Shown here piece by piece: positions 51,903-61,512 of a stretch of DNA of 64,000 nucleotides. The notes below the pieces were generated by a model that saw nothing but the letters and a program-made list of their open reading frames with translations, did not search any database and had not been told where the DNA came from. A program made the translations under genes and the position numbers. This stretch comes from JAFGQU01 sp964483625 (GTDB lineage: Bacteria > Omnitrophota > Gorgyraeia > Duberdicusellales > 4484-171). The stretch covers positions 1 to 64,000 of the forward strand of contig CAZABB010000001.1 in NCBI GenBank assembly GCA_964483625.1, in the 5' to 3' direction. Each line of letters starts with the position of its first letter. The first letter of the stretch is position 1.

Positions 51903-53563
51903 ATATTCTCGCTCTGCATGAAGACAGCAATGCCAATATTACCTTCCTCGCGAATACCGAAATCGTGTTTTCGGTTGCCGAAGAACGGTTTACCCGTAAA
52001 AAACATCAGGGAGGATTCCCTCGGGAATCGCTTGCCTACCTGTTCAAAAAATACGATCTTGCGCCGAACGATATCGATGTTATCGTCTGCGGGAACCGTT
52101 ATCATCCCTTACCCCGTCTCCTGGGACCTTATTTCCCCAGTCATGAGCACGCTTTTTTAGGATGGGGACAAAAAGTATCTCTTTACTACCAACATGCCCT
52201 CTCTAAAAGCCTTCTCCTCCGCTCTGCCGTAGAAAAACTTAACCATTGTCTCCTTACCCATAAGTTCAAAAGAAGCATATTTCTCGTCGACCATCACACC
52301 GCTCATGCCTATGCGACATATCTTACTTCAGGCTTTTCCGAAGCACTTATTATCAGCGCCGACAACTATGGAGACGGGGTGGCTGCGGCGGTATTTACCG
52401 GTAAAGAGGGAACATGCACTATGCTCTACTCTTCTTCGGCACTCCATTCTCCGGGACAGTTCTATGGTGAACTGGCTCAGATTCTCGGATTTCACCCTCT
52501 CATGGCCGGAAAAATGACCGGTCTCTCGGCCTACGGAGACCCCGGCCGGGCGTATCCGCTTGTAAAAGAATTGTTCGGGTTGACGCCCGACAAGAAAGAT
52601 TTTGTATTGCCGTCTCTCTTCTTTAAATCACCGAACCGGGGCATTTTTCAGAAACTGCGGGCGTATAAAAAAGAAGATGTTGCTGCGGCGGCACAAAGAA
52701 GGTTTGAAGAAGTAATCGTCTCCTACGCCAGAGAAGCGTTGAGGACGACCGGCTTAAGAAAAATTGCTCTTGCCGGCGGTATTTTCGGTAACGTCTGTCT
52801 CAATAAGAAAATCGCTGAGCTTGAAGAAGTAGATGAGATCTTTATCCATCCGGGGATGAGTGATCAGGGAATCAGCCTGGGAGCGGGTTTGGCATACTTG
52901 GCTCAAGAAAAAGCCATACAGCCTTTTCGGATAGAAAACGTGTACTGGGGACCCCAGTACAATGGCGACCAAATCAAACAGACACTTACCCAACAGAATG
53001 TTGCTTTCCTCTATGACCCTCACATCGAACAGACCGTGGCTGATCTCCTGGCTCGCGGTAAGGTGGTAGCTCGGTTTAACGGACGAACCGAATACGGTCC
53101 GCGGGCCCTGGGCAACCGCAGTATCCTCTACCGGACGACGGACGGAACCGTAAATGACTGGCTGAACCGAAAACTGCGCCGTTCTGCATTCATGCCGTTT
53201 GCTCCCGTAACTCTGGAGGAAGAAGCTCAACGGTGTTACAACCATATCCCTAAGATAGCTTATACGGCAAAATTCATGACGATTGCCTGTGAATGCACCG
53301 AATGGATGAAATCGGTATCGCCGGGAGTGGTGCATATCGATTCAACCGCCCGGCCGCAGATTCTTTCGCAAACCGATAACCCTTCCTATTACGCGATCCT
53401 TAAAGAATATCATCGTCTGACCGGCATTCCCAGTCTGATCAATACCAGCTTTAATATGCACCACGAACCGATTGTCAACACTCCGGCTGAGGCGCTCGAG
53501 GCATTTTTACAAGCCGGAATTGACTACCTGGCGATCGGCAACTATCTTGTGGAAAAACAATAA
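51899..53563 (+). CDS. NodU/CmcH-family carbamoyltransferase
   Basis: The protein has 554 residues. The N-terminus is MNILALHEDSNANITF with SVAEERFTRKK. The metal site is VDHHTAHAYAT (H132, H133, H136), with LAGGIFGNVCLNK and EYGPRALGNRSILYR. The YrdC-like C-terminus has GIPSLINTSFNMHHEPIVNTP. It is closely related over the C-terminal ~150 residues to the carbamoyltransferase at 57347. It ends the operon, two bases from the convergent next gene. The acceptor is probably a sugar hydroxyl. Confidence 0.93.
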   Translation: MNILALHEDSNANITFLANTEIVFSVAEERFTRKKHQGGFPRESLAYLFKKYDLAPNDIDVIVCGNRYHPLPRLLGPYFPSHEHAFLGWGQKVSLYYQHALSKSLLLRSAVEKLNHCLLTHKFKRSIFLVDHHTAHAYATYLTSGFSEALIISADNYGDGVAAAVFTGKEGTCTMLYSSSALHSPGQFYGELAQILGFHPLMAGKMTGLSAYGDPGRAYPLVKELFGLTPDKKDFVLPSLFFKSPNRGIFQKLRAYKKEDVAAAAQRRFEEVIVSYAREALRTTGLRKIALAGGIFGNVCLNKKIAELEEVDEIFIHPGMSDQGISLGAGLAYLAQEKAIQPFRIENVYWGPQYNGDQIKQTLTQQNVAFLYDPHIEQTVADLLARGKVVARFNGRTEYGPRALGNRSILYRTTDGTVNDWLNRKLRRSAFMPFAPVTLEEEAQRCYNHIPKIAYTAKFMTIACECTEWMKSVSPGVVHIDSTARPQILSQTDNPSYYAILKEYHRLTGIPSLINTSFNMHHEPIVNTPAEALEAFLQAGIDYLAIGNYLVEKQ

Positions 53564-53565
53564 TC

Positions 53566-54966
53566 CTACGAAAGCCGCAAACAGATTTTTACGGCGGTTT
53601 TGAAAACCTGCAGATAATCCAGCCGGATACGCGTGAGAAAAAAGATCGTCAATTCCAGAAGCTTACGGGGACGGAAATAAAACTGTTTAAGGATCTCGCG
53701 GTGCAACCGGGTAAGTTCATCGGTGCTTAATGTATCGTTACGGATAATAGATTTACGTAAAAACACGTAATCATCCCAGTTGTCGGAAAGAATACGGTTT
53801 TCTTTCAGGCACTCGGCATATAATTGCGTTCCCGGCAGAGGCGCGGCAAAAGAAAGCTGTAAAGTGTGGGGATTCAATGTGAAGATCTTCTTCTTGGTAT
53901 AAAGGATATCTTCTTTTGTCTGATGGGGAAAACCGATAATCGCATAGCCCATGGCGATAATCCCCTGTCGTTTGATGCGGTCGATTGCTTCGGCGATCTG
54001 CACCTCGGTAATATCTTTCTTAAGGATCGAAAGATTCCGATCATGAGCACTCTCGATACCAATACCAATCTGGAGGCAGCCTGATCGTTTCATCACCTTA
54101 AGGGTATCTTCATCTAAAAGATCGACACGGGTGTTACACACCCAGCGGATACGCCGATTAAGGTTATGCTGAATGATGCCAGTACATACTTGCCGGACAA
54201 AATCCGGCTGGACGGTGAAGGTATGGTCGATAATCGCAAAATAAGAGGTATTAAACGTGTGAATGCATTGTTCTATTTCCCCGACAATCGCCTCCGGTTT
54301 CCTTAGACGCGCCGCGCCGGGATACAACAAATGGCTGTCACAAAATACGCACCTTCCCGGACACCCGCGGCTCGTACGCAAAGCGGTTACGTGACGCCGA
54401 TAAGGAGATGAATATAAATCATTAGGCAGCAGGTCCCGGGCCGGATAAGGTAACGAATCAAGATCCGCAATCACAGGATGATTTTCGGTAGAGACAATCT
54501 GGCCGTGTTCACGATAGGTGATACCTTTGATCGACGCCAATGATGCTCTCTGTGCTGCCGCTTCGATAACCTGGGCAACGACCCGTTCCGGCTCTCCCCG
54601 GACGACGACATCCAGCCCCTCGATCTCCTTCAGCGTCTGGTGAGACAGAGCCGAAGCATGTGTCCCGATCAGAACAGTCATTACATTATTTTTTTTAAGC
54701 AGGTTGATCAGACGCTTGACAGAATTGACCGAATAGGTTTGTGCGGTAAATACGGCAACGTTAGGCCTCACCGCCAGAAGACGTACCCCTTGGGCACTTT
54801 CATGCAATTTAAGTACATTCGCATCAAGTATCGATATATCGAAATCGGGATTACGCCGGCGCAGAAAAGACGCGCAATAGGCGAGATCCAAAGGAGGAAC
54901 AACACTGAGCAGAGAAGTATGTTCTACCTTTCGCTGATAGTATGTATTGGAAAAAATTACTCTCAT
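53566..54966 (-). CDS. Cobalamin-binding-domain radical SAM protein
   Basis: The protein has 466 residues. The cobalamin half is LLSVVPPLDLAYCASFL, VLIGTHASALS and VVVRGEPERVV. The ligands are C202, C206 and C209 (RGCPGRCVFC), then IIDHTFTVQPDF and QIGIGIESAHD. The short basic and hydrophobic tail (RKLLELTIFFLTRIRL) suggests membrane contact. It is the last gene of operon F, five bases after the upstream radical SAM gene stop region, and converges with operon E. Confidence 0.89.
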   Translation of the reverse strand: MRVIFSNTYYQRKVEHTSLLSVVPPLDLAYCASFLRRRNPDFDISILDANVLKLHESAQGVRLLAVRPNVAVFTAQTYSVNSVKRLINLLKKNNVMTVLIGTHASALSHQTLKEIEGLDVVVRGEPERVVAQVIEAAAQRASLASIKGITYREHGQIVSTENHPVIADLDSLPYPARDLLPNDLYSSPYRRHVTALRTSRGCPGRCVFCDSHLLYPGAARLRKPEAIVGEIEQCIHTFNTSYFAIIDHTFTVQPDFVRQVCTGIIQHNLNRRIRWVCNTRVDLLDEDTLKVMKRSGCLQIGIGIESAHDRNLSILKKDITEVQIAEAIDRIKRQGIIAMGYAIIGFPHQTKEDILYTKKKIFTLNPHTLQLSFAAPLPGTQLYAECLKENRILSDNWDDYVFLRKSIIRNDTLSTDELTRLHREILKQFYFRPRKLLELTIFFLTRIRLDYLQVFKTAVKICLRLS

Positions 54967-54970
54967 ATGA

Positions 54971-56038
54971 TCAGAATCCGCCTAAAGAAGACACCCAGTT
55001 AGGACTCACTTCACACCCCAGCCAGCACTTCCCGCAATGAACGACCTTGCGCAATTTATTTTTCGCGATCGGTTTATTCAAGATATCCGAATATGATTCC
55101 CGTTTAACATTTCCCAAAACTTCGGTATCATAGCTACAAGTGATTATATCACCATTGGGATGAAGACGGAAATGCGTAAATAAATTCATACAGCGATGCT
55201 GCGGCATACGTCCCGTCTGAAGCACATTCATTTGTCCCTTTAGATAGTGAGCCAGAATGATGCGTTCAAGGATATGTCGCCACGAGCCGCTTCCCTTTAC
55301 CCCAAGAGAAAGGATATCCGTAGTAAGATTTTGGCGAATATAATCCCGAACCGGAGCGCTGAATTCTATCAGACCATAATCAGCCCGTTCGATTCCTCCC
55401 TCTTTCAACCCGACAAAACCGCGGTAGTCTACGTCCAAATCATCGGCAAGTTTTTTCACCCGAGGGATTTCATGTACATTCTCCGGAAAAACAGTCTGAT
55501 TGACGGCAAGGAAAAGTTTTTTCCGGCTGAAACGGCTCCTGAGACGCCGGAGAGTATCTACGGCACGGGAGAAACTTCCTTCCTTCCCGCGTAACGCATC
55601 GTGTGTCGTGCTCATGCCATCGATACTGACTTTGAGATCGAGTGAAACCCCTCGCTTCTTTAACAACATGATCTTCCCGACAATGTCCTCGGTAGCATAT
55701 CCGTTGGTTGTAATATGAAAGATGCGCGGTTTGATGCGGGAATGAAACGCTAAAAGGATTTCGGTTAAATCTTCTTTCAAGAAAGGTTCACCTCCCGTGA
55801 TCACCACGGCATCAATATTATGTAACATATTGTCTTCAAGCATGTTACGAATATCCTTCTCCCGGAGTTCTTCATGATTTTTTTCGGCAGGAGAGCGCCA
55901 AGCTCCGCAATGTTTACAGGCGAGATTACAGCGGAACGTAACCGCATAATTAACCAGAAACGGCCGGGACGGTCTATTCAAGCCGCGGCGCACATTCGCA
56001 CGAAGAAAACGAAAGAGATAAGAAGCCATCATACGCAT
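54971..56038 (-). CDS. Radical SAM protein with twitch/SPASM-like C-terminus
   Basis: The protein has 355 residues from ATG 56038; ATG 56032 (ATGA overlap) and 56029 are close alternatives, and the frame is open to 56116 inside the upstream gene. The ligands are C37, C41 and C44 (CNLACKHC), with ITGGEPFLKED. C-terminal cysteines are HRCMNLF, IITCSYD and HCGKCWLGC around LGNVK. It lies between two cobalamin radical SAM genes, so the three enzymes probably act in one pathway. The substrate is unknown. Confidence 0.86.
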   Translation of the reverse strand: MRMMASYLFRFLRANVRRGLNRPSRPFLVNYAVTFRCNLACKHCGAWRSPAEKNHEELREKDIRNMLEDNMLHNIDAVVITGGEPFLKEDLTEILLAFHSRIKPRIFHITTNGYATEDIVGKIMLLKKRGVSLDLKVSIDGMSTTHDALRGKEGSFSRAVDTLRRLRSRFSRKKLFLAVNQTVFPENVHEIPRVKKLADDLDVDYRGFVGLKEGGIERADYGLIEFSAPVRDYIRQNLTTDILSLGVKGSGSWRHILERIILAHYLKGQMNVLQTGRMPQHRCMNLFTHFRLHPNGDIITCSYDTEVLGNVKRESYSDILNKPIAKNKLRKVVHCGKCWLGCEVSPNWVSSLGGF

Positions 56039-57399
56039 TTTTTTCTCAGCAGATAGAGAACAATCCTTTTTAAACGCCGGGGGGGAAGATAAAACAGTAA
56101 AGGAGCAACGCAACAAGATAAACCAACGAAATATCTTCCCAGCCCTTTATATTGAACAATATCGGAAACCCCGTGGTAATAGCGGTTCCAGGATACCTGA
56201 GGGAACCGGTTGAAATAGTCGGTCCCGGGATAGGGAGTTAACGAATAGAAGTGCGCGAAATCAAGGGAAGAACATACCGTCTGAAATATCGTATTAACGA
56301 CGGTTTTCTTTGTCTGCCCTTCCAGTCCGAAAATGAAATATCCATATGTCATTATGTCGTGCTTTTTTAAAATATCAATACCTCTCAATATATCCGGGCC
56401 TTTGATATATTTCCGATTACGATGCAAAACCCTTTCGTCAAAAGATTCAATTCCCAAAGACAGCAACATGCAACCGGATTCTTTCATCAAAGCCGCCGTC
56501 TCTTCATCCACCACATCAACCCGCGAGTTAGAGACCCATCGGATATCGAGCCGCTCATCAATAATGCGCCGGGTAAGATTTTTCACGAAATCCTTATCGG
56601 CATTGAACGTATCGCACAGGAAGAGAAACGTATCAATGCCGCAAGTTTCTTTTACCTCGCGGATTTCGGCGATGATATTGCCGACCGAGCGGGCGCGCCA
56701 GCCTCGTCCGTAATAGGACCGGGAGGTACAGAATGAACAGGCCGAGTCGCATCCACGCGAGACTTTCACCACAGAAAATTTCTTCCCCGTAAAGGGCATA
56801 ATATACCGTTCATTTTTCAGGAGAGACCGGTCGGGAAGAACCGGATAGTCGTAGCTGACGCGGGACTTCCTTCTTTCGTTTACTTTAATCACCCCGTTTC
56901 GGTACGCCAGCCCCCGGATCTCACCCAGAGGTCTCCCTTCTCCCGAGAGCGATTCCATCAGCTCACATATCGTCTCTTCCGGTTCGCCCTGTACGGCAAA
57001 ATCAACGGCTTCTTCTTCCAATAATTTACGGGGGAAAACCGTGGCGTGAAGGCCGGTAAAAATGATACGCAGATCCTTATTCTTTTGCTTTAACCGGCGG
57101 GCTAAAAAGACATCGTCCTCGATTGTCGGCGTGGTCGCCTGAATAATCACAGTCGACGGCTCTCGGCATAATATCTCCTTGACCAATTCCTCAAAAGAGA
57201 ATCCTTCGATTTCTCCGTCAAGAATATCTATATTATGAAAGCCCCGATGCCGGAGATAAACGGCGATCTCCAAAAGGGTAATCGGCGGCCATAATCCTAC
57301 GGCAGGCAGAACTTTCTGCTGACAGCGTTCAACACGCAGGACTTTCTTACCGGACCGCGTAACCGGATTGCATAAAAGAATCTTCTCTTTTTTTGTCAT
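56029..57399 (-). CDS. Cobalamin-binding-domain radical SAM protein
   Basis: The protein has 456 residues from ATG 57399; the frame opens at 57429, and both starts overlap the carbamoyltransferase gene. The cobalamin half is VGLWPPITLLEIAVYL, IIFTGLHATVFP and AVQGEPEETI. The ligands are C217, C221 and C224 (RGCDSACSFC), then LGIESFDERVL and GYFIFGLEGQ. The tail (LLFYLPPRRLKRIVLYLLRKKCV) is strongly hydrophobic and basic. It is similar in design to the gene at 53566 but diverged. Confidence 0.89.
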   Translation of the reverse strand: MTKKEKILLCNPVTRSGKKVLRVERCQQKVLPAVGLWPPITLLEIAVYLRHRGFHNIDILDGEIEGFSFEELVKEILCREPSTVIIQATTPTIEDDVFLARRLKQKNKDLRIIFTGLHATVFPRKLLEEEAVDFAVQGEPEETICELMESLSGEGRPLGEIRGLAYRNGVIKVNERRKSRVSYDYPVLPDRSLLKNERYIMPFTGKKFSVVKVSRGCDSACSFCTSRSYYGRGWRARSVGNIIAEIREVKETCGIDTFLFLCDTFNADKDFVKNLTRRIIDERLDIRWVSNSRVDVVDEETAALMKESGCMLLSLGIESFDERVLHRNRKYIKGPDILRGIDILKKHDIMTYGYFIFGLEGQTKKTVVNTIFQTVCSSLDFAHFYSLTPYPGTDYFNRFPQVSWNRYYHGVSDIVQYKGLGRYFVGLSCCVAPLLFYLPPRRLKRIVLYLLRKKCV

Positions 57400-59101
57400 T
57401 GCGTTTATCGAACAAAGGATTTGTAACAAGGAAATTTTCCATGATCAGATAATCCAGACCGGCCTGGAAGAACGTATCCAGAGCTTCTCGCGGCGTACAG
57501 ACAATCGGTTCGTGGTGCATATTAAAGCTGGTATTGATCAGACTGGGAATGCCGGTCAGACGATGATACTCCTTAAGTATGTCATACAATAAAGAATTAT
57601 CGTGCTCTTTTAAAATTTGAGGCCGGGCCGTCCTGTCCCGATACACGACCCCCGGAGATACCGCTTCCATCCACGGGGTACACTCAAGACTAATGGTCAT
57701 AAACCGCGCCGCCGTCTCTGCTCCAGAAACATTCTTATAACACGCGTCTTTATATTCAAAAAGCGTAACGGGCGCGAAGGGCATAAATTCGGACCGGCGC
57801 AGTTTTTTGTTCAGCCAGTCATTTACGCTTTTATCGGTTGTCTGATAAAGAATACTGCGGTTACCCAGCGCCCGCGGGCCGTATTCGGTCGCCCCCTGAA
57901 AAACCGCTACGGTAGCTCCGCGCGATAATAATCGGGCCGCTTTTGCTTCGAGACGTTTTTCTTTTTGATATCTCAGATGGTTTTGTTCGAGCATTCCTGC
58001 GATATGGGCATCCGAATAGCGGGGCCCCAGATATACATGAGAAAGACGGACGGAGGAAGAAAAAGAAATCCCCGAGTATTCGCTCTCTCCTTTTTTTTCC
58101 TGTGACGCCGCGGCAAAAGAAAGCCCACCGTCGCCCATATGGGGGAAAACAAAAATTTTCCCGAACAACCCGGTTGCGTGTAACCGCTGGTTTACTTTGA
58201 CATTGGCAAAAAGCCCTCCGGCCAGGAAAAGATCGGGACCCTTTTTCTCTCCGACGCAGTTTTTTATCAGCCCTACCACGGTATGTTCAACCGTCCTCTG
58301 TAAAGAAAAAGCAACGTCTTTTTTTCTGTATCGTTTGAGCATTTTGAAAAAACGCCGGGTGCGGTAGAAAGGATCGACGAAAACGTCCTTCCCTTCTATC
58401 GTGAACAGCGATTTAAATATCTTCCCCAGAGAAGTGGCACTTCCGTATTCGGCCAGGGCGACCACCTTGCCTTCTTCTCCTTCTCTAAACCCCAGAGCAG
58501 CAGTAACATAGGCATACACCAGGGCAATGCTGTGTTTATACGATATCTCCTGCCGCAAGACTACCCGGTCGTCTCTGACCCGGACAATCAGCCCCGCTTT
58601 CCCGTCGCCATACGCATCCAGAGATACTGCCAGATAATTCCGGGAAGGAATCCCGGTACAGGCGGAAATAATATGCGCCTGGTGATGATCGACCAGATGA
58701 AGGCTGCCGAAAGAAATCCCCATCCGTCTCAACCGGACGGCAAGGATCCACCGGCTGAATGTGGATTCCATCTCTCTTAAAAGGGGAAGAGAAGCTGTTT
58801 TATTTTCATACTGGTAGACGGCACGGGAAGGGAAAGAAAGAATATTCTTTTGAGGCGAACCTGTACGATACAAATTATTCAACAATCGAAACGGCGCCCG
58901 GCCGTAGCGGCCTCCGATATATACGGCATCTATCGTCTTTGTTCCGATGATTCCTTTGATATATTTTAATGAACGGTAAGGGAACCCCTGTTGTCGTTTA
59001 CGGCGGCTAAAGCGTTCTTCCGAACATGCAATCACAACATTCCCATTCTCGATGAGAATGGCGGAGGCATCATGGCTATCGTTTATTCCTAACGCAATCA
59101 T
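57347..59101 (-). CDS. NodU/CmcH-family carbamoyltransferase
   Basis: The protein has 584 residues. The N-terminus is MIALGINDSHDASAIL with CSEERFSRRKRQQGF. The metal site is VDHHQAHIIS (H139, H140, H143), with LAGGLFANVKVNQ and EYGPRALGNRSILYQ. The C-terminus is GIPSLINTSFNMHHEPIVCTP, nearly the same as in the enzyme at 51899. It sits ten bases after the large membrane protein gene, the same pairing as in operon E. The acceptor is unknown. Confidence 0.93.
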   Translation of the reverse strand: MIALGINDSHDASAILIENGNVVIACSEERFSRRKRQQGFPYRSLKYIKGIIGTKTIDAVYIGGRYGRAPFRLLNNLYRTGSPQKNILSFPSRAVYQYENKTASLPLLREMESTFSRWILAVRLRRMGISFGSLHLVDHHQAHIISACTGIPSRNYLAVSLDAYGDGKAGLIVRVRDDRVVLRQEISYKHSIALVYAYVTAALGFREGEEGKVVALAEYGSATSLGKIFKSLFTIEGKDVFVDPFYRTRRFFKMLKRYRKKDVAFSLQRTVEHTVVGLIKNCVGEKKGPDLFLAGGLFANVKVNQRLHATGLFGKIFVFPHMGDGGLSFAAASQEKKGESEYSGISFSSSVRLSHVYLGPRYSDAHIAGMLEQNHLRYQKEKRLEAKAARLLSRGATVAVFQGATEYGPRALGNRSILYQTTDKSVNDWLNKKLRRSEFMPFAPVTLFEYKDACYKNVSGAETAARFMTISLECTPWMEAVSPGVVYRDRTARPQILKEHDNSLLYDILKEYHRLTGIPSLINTSFNMHHEPIVCTPREALDTFFQAGLDYLIMENFLVTNPLFDKRNDKKREDSFMQSGYAVR

Positions 59102-59110
59102 TATCCTCTC

Positions 59111-61342
59111 TCACAGGTAGCTTTCCGGCTCGCCATAGAAAAAATGTATGGAGAATTCTCCCCCTTTGTCTCTCTGGATACACCAGGAATCGCGACGATA
59201 GGAAGCCCCGTCTTCTCCGTTCACAAACCAATTATGTATGAGCACTTTCATGTCGTCGGGGATGCGAATAACAATAGACTGTTGCTGATGCAAAAGAGGA
59301 AAGGCGGGAAGGGCGGGTTGACGCGCGCTATGCCGAGGAGAATCCGGCGAATGCACACGGATGGGACTCACGACATCGAGTCCGAACGAATTATTGCCAG
59401 AGGAAGAAAAGGCATTCAGGTCTATCGTGCAGGTTTTTAGATAATCGATTTTTTTCGGATCGATAAAAACGCAAACGGGAAGAGACTCCGCCTGCCACGT
59501 CACCTCAAGATCAGTATAATAGAGATCGTACAGCTCCTCACGGTTCACAAGGTCAATTGCCGGCAGTTCTTCATGAGGGATTATACGAATCGCATCCTGA
59601 ATATCATTACAGAGTTTTTCAAAGTTAATCTTAATATAAACCTCTCTCGGCTTTGAATCTTTTCCCGGAGAAGAAAACGGACATTTATGGTTACCGAGAA
59701 CATCCCATTGAGAATAAAACTCTTTAAATCGGGTATAACGCGGTAGGTTATGCGGGGGAAACAGCTGATTCAGCGCAAGCTGTTCTTTTTTTCGTTTATG
59801 TGTGAAATCCAATTTGGTGAAAAGTCTCCGGTAGTTCGGGAGAAAAGGGGTTTGCGATACCGTACCCCTTGCCAGCCGATAATACGCGTGGCTCTCTGTC
59901 TGATAGAGCGGATAACGTTCGTAAAAACTCTTGTCCTGAGGAAAATCAAGAGATGCGGCAAAACGGATGCACCCAAAAAGAAACAGCAGGTTTAAAGCAA
60001 AAAGTCCTATCTTTTTCATGTTCATTCTACGAATGAGGCTTTCGGCCCCGCAGGCAAAAAACACATAGAGAGGCAAAAAGGCCGTCACGATGATCCGATA
60101 CTTATCGCTCTGGATCCAGTTGCGCTGAACCGAAAGCACTCCCAGTACCGCAAGGAAGAAGGAAAGAAGAAACAACGCTTTTTTACGATCCCGGCCAAAA
60201 ACGGAACCCAGCCCGAACAGAATAATTGCCGAAATGAGATAGCCAAAGTAATTAATTATATTCACAGTGTAGAAAAGTAAGTTCGGAAAAGGCACAAAGG
60301 GCGTCCTCATCCATCGCGTAAAAGACTCCTTGAGCAGGCTCAAGGAAGAACGCGTTTCCCCCAGACTCTGAAATCCATGGTGCATAAGATGGGGGATGTT
60401 AAAAGAAAACGTGAACAGCCCGGCAACAAAAAAAAGCATATAGTCCTTTGCGCCCTTTTCCTCCCGATAGTACCAGAATAGCACCGGGATGAGGCAGAGA
60501 AGAGAAAGAAAGCGCAAGCCCGTGCCGGCCATGATGCCGAACATAAGACCGTGAAGGATGACTTTATTTTTATGGAAAAATATCGTATAAATAAAAACAG
60601 CCGACAATGCGAGATTGATAACGTTGCGGTCCAAAACCTCTATCGATAACACATAAGGGTTGAAAATTGCGAAACAGGCGCCAAGGCAGGCAATAATATC
60701 GGGCAAGAACATTCTTTGGAGGATAAGATAAACAAATATAAAAAGGAGAATCGCAAAGGATATATATACCGCTTTAAACGTGGCCAACTTAAGAAGGGGA
60801 AGAAAAGGTGCGGTAAAAAGAGTATTGCCCGGGGTATTAATAATCGCTGAAACCGCGGGCACAAGTCTCTCTGAATACCCTTGAGGATTTAAGAGTCCAT
60901 AGAGACGGAACGTCTGCATCGCAAAACAATCCGCTTCTCCTCGGAGAACATACGAACCAAGTGATAAAATAAATGCTTCGTTGGAATAATAGAAAAAAGA
61001 AACCATGCCCGTTAGTAAAATCAGAAACAAAAATAACCAGCGACGTTTTAACTCAGAACATATGCGTTCAAAGGTTAAAGTTACTCTGTTTATTTCGTGG
61101 CGGAAATATACCAGGCAAAAAAATACGGTGACATAGAGACAGGAGAACGAAAGGATAAGCCAGAGGTTGATATAATAGTTGAGCCAGAGTGAAAGGTTGA
61201 CGGCCAAAAACGGGAGGCAGGTAAGACTAAAAAAGACGGTAAAACCTGTTTTTTCCGGCAGGGGGGCATGTTGAAAAAAATATTCTGTGGTTAAAAAACC
61301 CGCAGCGAGGATAAGCAATAACAGAGCTGTTACCAGTAACAT
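59111..61342 (-). CDS. Large polytopic membrane protein with soluble C-terminal domain
   Basis: The protein has 743 residues. About eleven membrane segments lie in residues 1-460, then a soluble region of ~280 residues (DFTHKRKKEQLALNQLF ... VCVFIDPKKIDYLKT). Its membrane part is a paralogue of 49915 by shared motifs (NPYVLSIEVL, AGTGLRF, VLSVQRNWIQSDKYR versus LSIQENWSDMK). The loop YVLRGEADCFAMQT holds acidic residues that could bind a donor. It may be a polyprenyl-sugar-dependent transferase or polymerase that works with the adjacent carbamoyltransferase (inference). Confidence 0.7.
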   Translation of the reverse strand: MLLVTALLLLILAAGFLTTEYFFQHAPLPEKTGFTVFFSLTCLPFLAVNLSLWLNYYINLWLILSFSCLYVTVFFCLVYFRHEINRVTLTFERICSELKRRWLFLFLILLTGMVSFFYYSNEAFILSLGSYVLRGEADCFAMQTFRLYGLLNPQGYSERLVPAVSAIINTPGNTLFTAPFLPLLKLATFKAVYISFAILLFIFVYLILQRMFLPDIIACLGACFAIFNPYVLSIEVLDRNVINLALSAVFIYTIFFHKNKVILHGLMFGIMAGTGLRFLSLLCLIPVLFWYYREEKGAKDYMLFFVAGLFTFSFNIPHLMHHGFQSLGETRSSLSLLKESFTRWMRTPFVPFPNLLFYTVNIINYFGYLISAIILFGLGSVFGRDRKKALFLLSFFLAVLGVLSVQRNWIQSDKYRIIVTAFLPLYVFFACGAESLIRRMNMKKIGLFALNLLFLFGCIRFAASLDFPQDKSFYERYPLYQTESHAYYRLARGTVSQTPFLPNYRRLFTKLDFTHKRKKEQLALNQLFPPHNLPRYTRFKEFYSQWDVLGNHKCPFSSPGKDSKPREVYIKINFEKLCNDIQDAIRIIPHEELPAIDLVNREELYDLYYTDLEVTWQAESLPVCVFIDPKKIDYLKTCTIDLNAFSSSGNNSFGLDVVSPIRVHSPDSPRHSARQPALPAFPLLHQQQSIVIRIPDDMKVLIHNWFVNGEDGASYRRDSWCIQRDKGGEFSIHFFYGEPESYL

Positions 61343-61512
61343 ACACGTGATAGGTTAAAACGCAATAACGACGTTCCCCGTAAATAATATCGCTGGGATG
61401 CACCGGCGGATAAAAACCTCTCAGACAGAAAGAGATGTCACCCCATGGGCGTCTATTATGCGAACTTTTTTCGAAATATTTTCACCGGGGAAGCCCGTTG
61501 TTTTCGTAAAAA

